Below, in pieces: positions 61,537 through 64,000 of a stretch of DNA of 64,000 nt. The stretch lies in assembly GCA_949297785.1 (NCBI GenBank), contig CASFTW010000004.1, forward strand, positions 1-64,000. Direction: 5' to 3'. Source of the stretch: an uncultured Spirochaetales bacterium. GTDB taxonomy: Bacteria; Spirochaetota; Spirochaetia; Sphaerochaetales; Sphaerochaetaceae. Both the position numbers and the translations under genes were made by a program. The number at the start of each line of letters is the position of its first letter. Position 1 is the first letter of the stretch. The notes beneath the pieces are model-generated. The model saw nothing but the letters and a program-made list of their open reading frames with translations. It searched no databases and was not told the DNA's origin.

Positions 61537-63564
61537 ATGATTGAACTTGCCCTTCCTGCAGGCAGTCTTGAAACTGCCATCTCAGCTTTCAATGCGGATG
61601 CGGATGCCGTATATTTCGGAATGAAGGAATTCTCGGCGCGCAAAGGCGCTGCGAATTTCAGCATCGAAGATCTGTCAAAAATAAAACGCTATGCCACAGA
61701 ACATTCAAAGAAGATATATGTCACGGTGAACACTCTCGTGGATGACAGCGAGAGTACGACTGCAAACAGAATCCTTGCCGCTCTTGATTTCTATGAACCT
61801 GACGGGGTCATCATTCAGGATCTGGGACTTATCCGGATCATAATGGAATATTATCCCGATCTTCCGCTTCACGGTTCGACGCAGCTGGCAGTGCATACTG
61901 TTGAAGGTGTCAGACAGATGCAGGATCTGGGTTTTGAGCGTGTGGTTCTATCAAGGGAGCTCACGCTGAAGGAAATTGAAGACATAAGGAAAAAGTGCCC
62001 GGACATAGAACTCAAAGTGTTCATACATGGCGCTCTCTGCTATGGTTTCTCCGGCCTTTGCATGGCAAGTGCAAACATAACAGGACGGAGTGCGAACAGA
62101 GGTGAGTGTGCGCAGATCTGCCGCACATGGTTCACGGAAGAGAAAACAGGTGAAAACGGGTATTTCTTCTCACTTGAGGATCTTAATGCAGGAAAGATCC
62201 TTGTCGCTCTCAATGATATGGGAATCGACAGTGCAAAGATCGAAGGCCGCCTGAAAGGCAATGAATACGTCTGTGCCCTGACAAGGTACTACAAGACCAT
62301 ACTGAAGGGCGGTGACACAAAGGAACTTGAGGATCTTGCAAAGACGACCTTCTCGAGAAAGTCGGGACAGGGATACTTTTATTACAAAAAAGAAAGGGAA
62401 AGTCTCCTTTCAGGCTACCCTTCCCACCTTGGGCTTGAATGCGGACTCGTAACAGGCCAGAGAGGAAACACAATAACGGTGAAAACAGACAAAACGCTGC
62501 ACAACAGGGACGGGCTTCAGTATTTCAGGACAAATTCCAGAGGCCTTGACGAACCCGTGAAATTCGCCTGCCGCATCACAGGAAAGCAGAATGGATGCAT
62601 CACGCTGTCACATGAGGAAAAAGATGATGTCATAGGGAAAAAGATCTACAAGATCACATCATCAGTACAACATGAGAAGAAACCCAACCTCAATATTCCC
62701 CCATTCAGAAAGCCGGTGGATATAAAGTTCACAATCGGACAGGACAAGATAACTGCAGAAGCCCTTGGCGTGGGCAGAAGTCTCGCCGTAACACTCAGCG
62801 AGGCAAAAAAGGTTTATGACATCAGTGCTCAGGTTTCATCGGTCTTCAGCCAGTCAGATACCTCTCTTTACACATTGAAGGAACTTCACATTGACAACAT
62901 TTCAGGACTGTCATGTCCATTCCTGCCGCTTTCCGCACTCAAAACGCTGCGGCGTGAATTCTATCTGACGCTTGATGCCATAGAGCGTCCTGTTCCTGAT
63001 ATTTCCATCAACATGGAATGCACAAAGCATTTCATCCTTCCTGACAGGAAGCGCCTTTCAGATGATCTTCCATGGTCTCTTGATATAAAGGAAATTGACG
63101 GGAGAAAGTACATCACCCTCCCGCCGGTGACATTCAATGAAGAGGAACTTTTCAGAAAGGCCGGAAAAATAATTGAGGAAAATCCTGATGTGATAGTAGG
63201 TCTCAACAATATTGCACACATCCGTCTTGCCAAAGCATATCCTCATGCCCGCTATTTTGCCGATATCTATCTCTATCTTTCCAACAAATGGGCAGCAAGA
63301 CTCATACAAAAGGAACTCGGTGATTCATTCATCGGCGGCTATCTCTGGCTTGAAAGGGCTTTCTATGATGCGCCATGGCCACTTGAGCCGACAGTGATGG
63401 ATTACACGGCTCCTTCTTTCATTTCCCGCACCTGCTTCCGCCATGATGCGATGGGCCTTCCATGCTCATCCTGCAAAGGAAAGGAAGATTTCCATATTTT
63501 CCAAAATGGCGTGAAGTATACAGTGAAAGTGAGAAACTGCCTCACTGTTGTCGAGAAAAATTAA
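61537..63564 (+). CDS. Peptidase U32 family protein (RlhA/YegQ-like)
   Basis: From ATG 61537 (MIELALPAG) the protein has 675 residues; an in-frame ATG at 61519 is possible, and neither has a ribosome site. It has the U32 domain pattern (DAVYFGMKEFSARKGAANF, HGALCYGFSGLCMASA, RGECAQICR, and SAKIEGRLKGNEYV). The Cys residues in the middle and the CSSCKG near the end could bind an iron-sulfur cluster. U32 proteins of this group introduce hydroxyl groups in rRNA/tRNA from prephenate or act in related pathways. Confidence 0.9.
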   Translation: MIELALPAGSLETAISAFNADADAVYFGMKEFSARKGAANFSIEDLSKIKRYATEHSKKIYVTVNTLVDDSESTTANRILAALDFYEPDGVIIQDLGLIRIIMEYYPDLPLHGSTQLAVHTVEGVRQMQDLGFERVVLSRELTLKEIEDIRKKCPDIELKVFIHGALCYGFSGLCMASANITGRSANRGECAQICRTWFTEEKTGENGYFFSLEDLNAGKILVALNDMGIDSAKIEGRLKGNEYVCALTRYYKTILKGGDTKELEDLAKTTFSRKSGQGYFYYKKERESLLSGYPSHLGLECGLVTGQRGNTITVKTDKTLHNRDGLQYFRTNSRGLDEPVKFACRITGKQNGCITLSHEEKDDVIGKKIYKITSSVQHEKKPNLNIPPFRKPVDIKFTIGQDKITAEALGVGRSLAVTLSEAKKVYDISAQVSSVFSQSDTSLYTLKELHIDNISGLSCPFLPLSALKTLRREFYLTLDAIERPVPDISINMECTKHFILPDRKRLSDDLPWSLDIKEIDGRKYITLPPVTFNEEELFRKAGKIIEENPDVIVGLNNIAHIRLAKAYPHARYFADIYLYLSNKWAARLIQKELGDSFIGGYLWLERAFYDAPWPLEPTVMDYTAPSFISRTCFRHDAMGLPCSSCKGKEDFHIFQNGVKYTVKVRNCLTVVEKN

Positions 63565-63598
63565 TGGAGGCTGAGAAAATACCACGCCTCCATTATTA
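63562..63598. terminator. Bidirectional terminator between the U32 gene and asd
   Basis: TAATGGAGGC (63562-63571) and GCCTCCATTA (63586-63595) are perfect complements with a 14-base loop. The U32 stop codon is the first TAA of the stem. A/T-rich runs flank it on both sides. Confidence 0.88.
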
Positions 63599-63614
63599 TA
63601 AAAGGAAATGAATA

Positions 63615-64000
63615 TTATTTATTGAGGAACCTTGAGACAAAAGCTTCTGCGTTCTGGATGGAACCGCCTGCGGCGCCTTTGACAATATTGTTGACAAGGA
63701 GGACAAAACCGATCTTGCCGTGCTGCCTCCTGATTCTTCCCGTATAGACAACCATTCCCTTGGGATTGCCCCAGAAAGCATACTTGGGTTGAGGAAAAGT
63801 CGGCTCCGGTGAATAGACAACCGGCTGATCTGGAGTTGAGGGAAGATCGGGAACTTCCTTGAAATCGGCCCAGGCACGAATAACATCATCAATTTCGACA
63901 TTCTGCTCAAAGTCAAGCCAGACAGTCTCGAGATGACCGAACATGACAGGAACTCGTACTGTATATGCATAGACTTCCGGATTGATGGAAAGGATTTTCT
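63615..64000 (-). CDS. asd: Aspartate-semialdehyde dehydrogenase, C-terminal part
   Basis: Only the 3' end of the gene is in the window; it runs off the right edge. The 128 or so visible residues include VRVPVMFGHLETVWLDF with the catalytic-domain His, PTFPQPKYAFWGNP, and GKIGFVLLVNNIVKGAAGGS, all typical of the C terminus of Asd of the archaeal/fungal-like type. Asd makes aspartate semialdehyde for lysine, threonine and diaminopimelate. It is convergent with the U32 gene. Confidence 0.9.
   Translation of the reverse strand, partial: KILSINPEVYAYTVRVPVMFGHLETVWLDFEQNVEIDDVIRAWADFKEVPDLPSTPDQPVVYSPEPTFPQPKYAFWGNPKGMVVYTGRIRRQHGKIGFVLLVNNIVKGAAGGSIQNAEAFVSRFLNK

Overview
The window looks like chromosomal DNA of a host-associated, fermentative spirochaete, most likely close to Sphaerochaetaceae. 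This is inferred from the gene set, not from a marker gene. The supporting signs are the order mnmE-mnmG-rsmG-ftsK, a GTP-type PEP carboxykinase, a sodium-pumping oxaloacetate decarboxylase, a binding protein whose mature N terminus reads AGGSSES, and oxygen-sensitive ferredoxin and molybdoenzyme genes. No rRNA, tRNA, CRISPR array or intact insertion sequence was seen.

Positions 1-10.9 kb are an accessory zone. They hold a membrane protein, a double GNAT acetyltransferase, a class II Fic protein, a polysaccharide deacetylase, a DUF4143 ATPase, a metallophosphoesterase, an orphan Phd antitoxin next to a PIN/Tag chimera, a strikingly AT-rich ABC exporter island (7.3-10.05 kb) and a HigBA-like toxin-antitoxin pair. 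Two of these genes have short direct repeats at helical spacing in front of them.

From 11.1 to 27.3 kb the minus strand carries housekeeping operons. The first is deaD, an ABC exporter, a PlsC acyltransferase, an ECF transporter (A-T-S) and guaA. A class IV aminotransferase stands between this and mnmE-mnmG-rsmG-ftsK. Next come a MATE efflux pump, a CxxC protein with a ferredoxin and a divergent Crp/Fnr regulator, and an orphan trpB. From 32 to 38 kb lies an L-rhamnose catabolic locus (mutarotase, AraC regulator, kinase, isomerase, aldolase, probably a transporter).

From 39.2 to 42.9 kb is the oxaloacetate decarboxylase operon oadG-oadA-oadB, whose alpha subunit has two biotinyl domains. A lipase-like hydrolase and dCMP deaminase follow. 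A minimal metal-uptake ABC operon has an ATPase fused to a DUF1893-like domain. A selenium-dependent-type xanthine dehydrogenase is preceded by a roughly 300-nt leader with four nested helices, the best candidate here for an undescribed regulatory RNA. RNase D, a possibly frameshifted membrane protein, thioredoxin and a 47-residue membrane peptide follow.

From 52.1 to 58.8 kb is a DUF3798-type ABC importer operon ending in a terminator that abuts a WYL regulator. The window closes with pckG, a cyclic-nucleotide-binding protein, a U32 peptidase-like protein and the 3' part of asd. PEP carboxykinase and the sodium-pumping decarboxylase both act on oxaloacetate; with rhamnose use they suggest sugar-acid fermentation in a gut.
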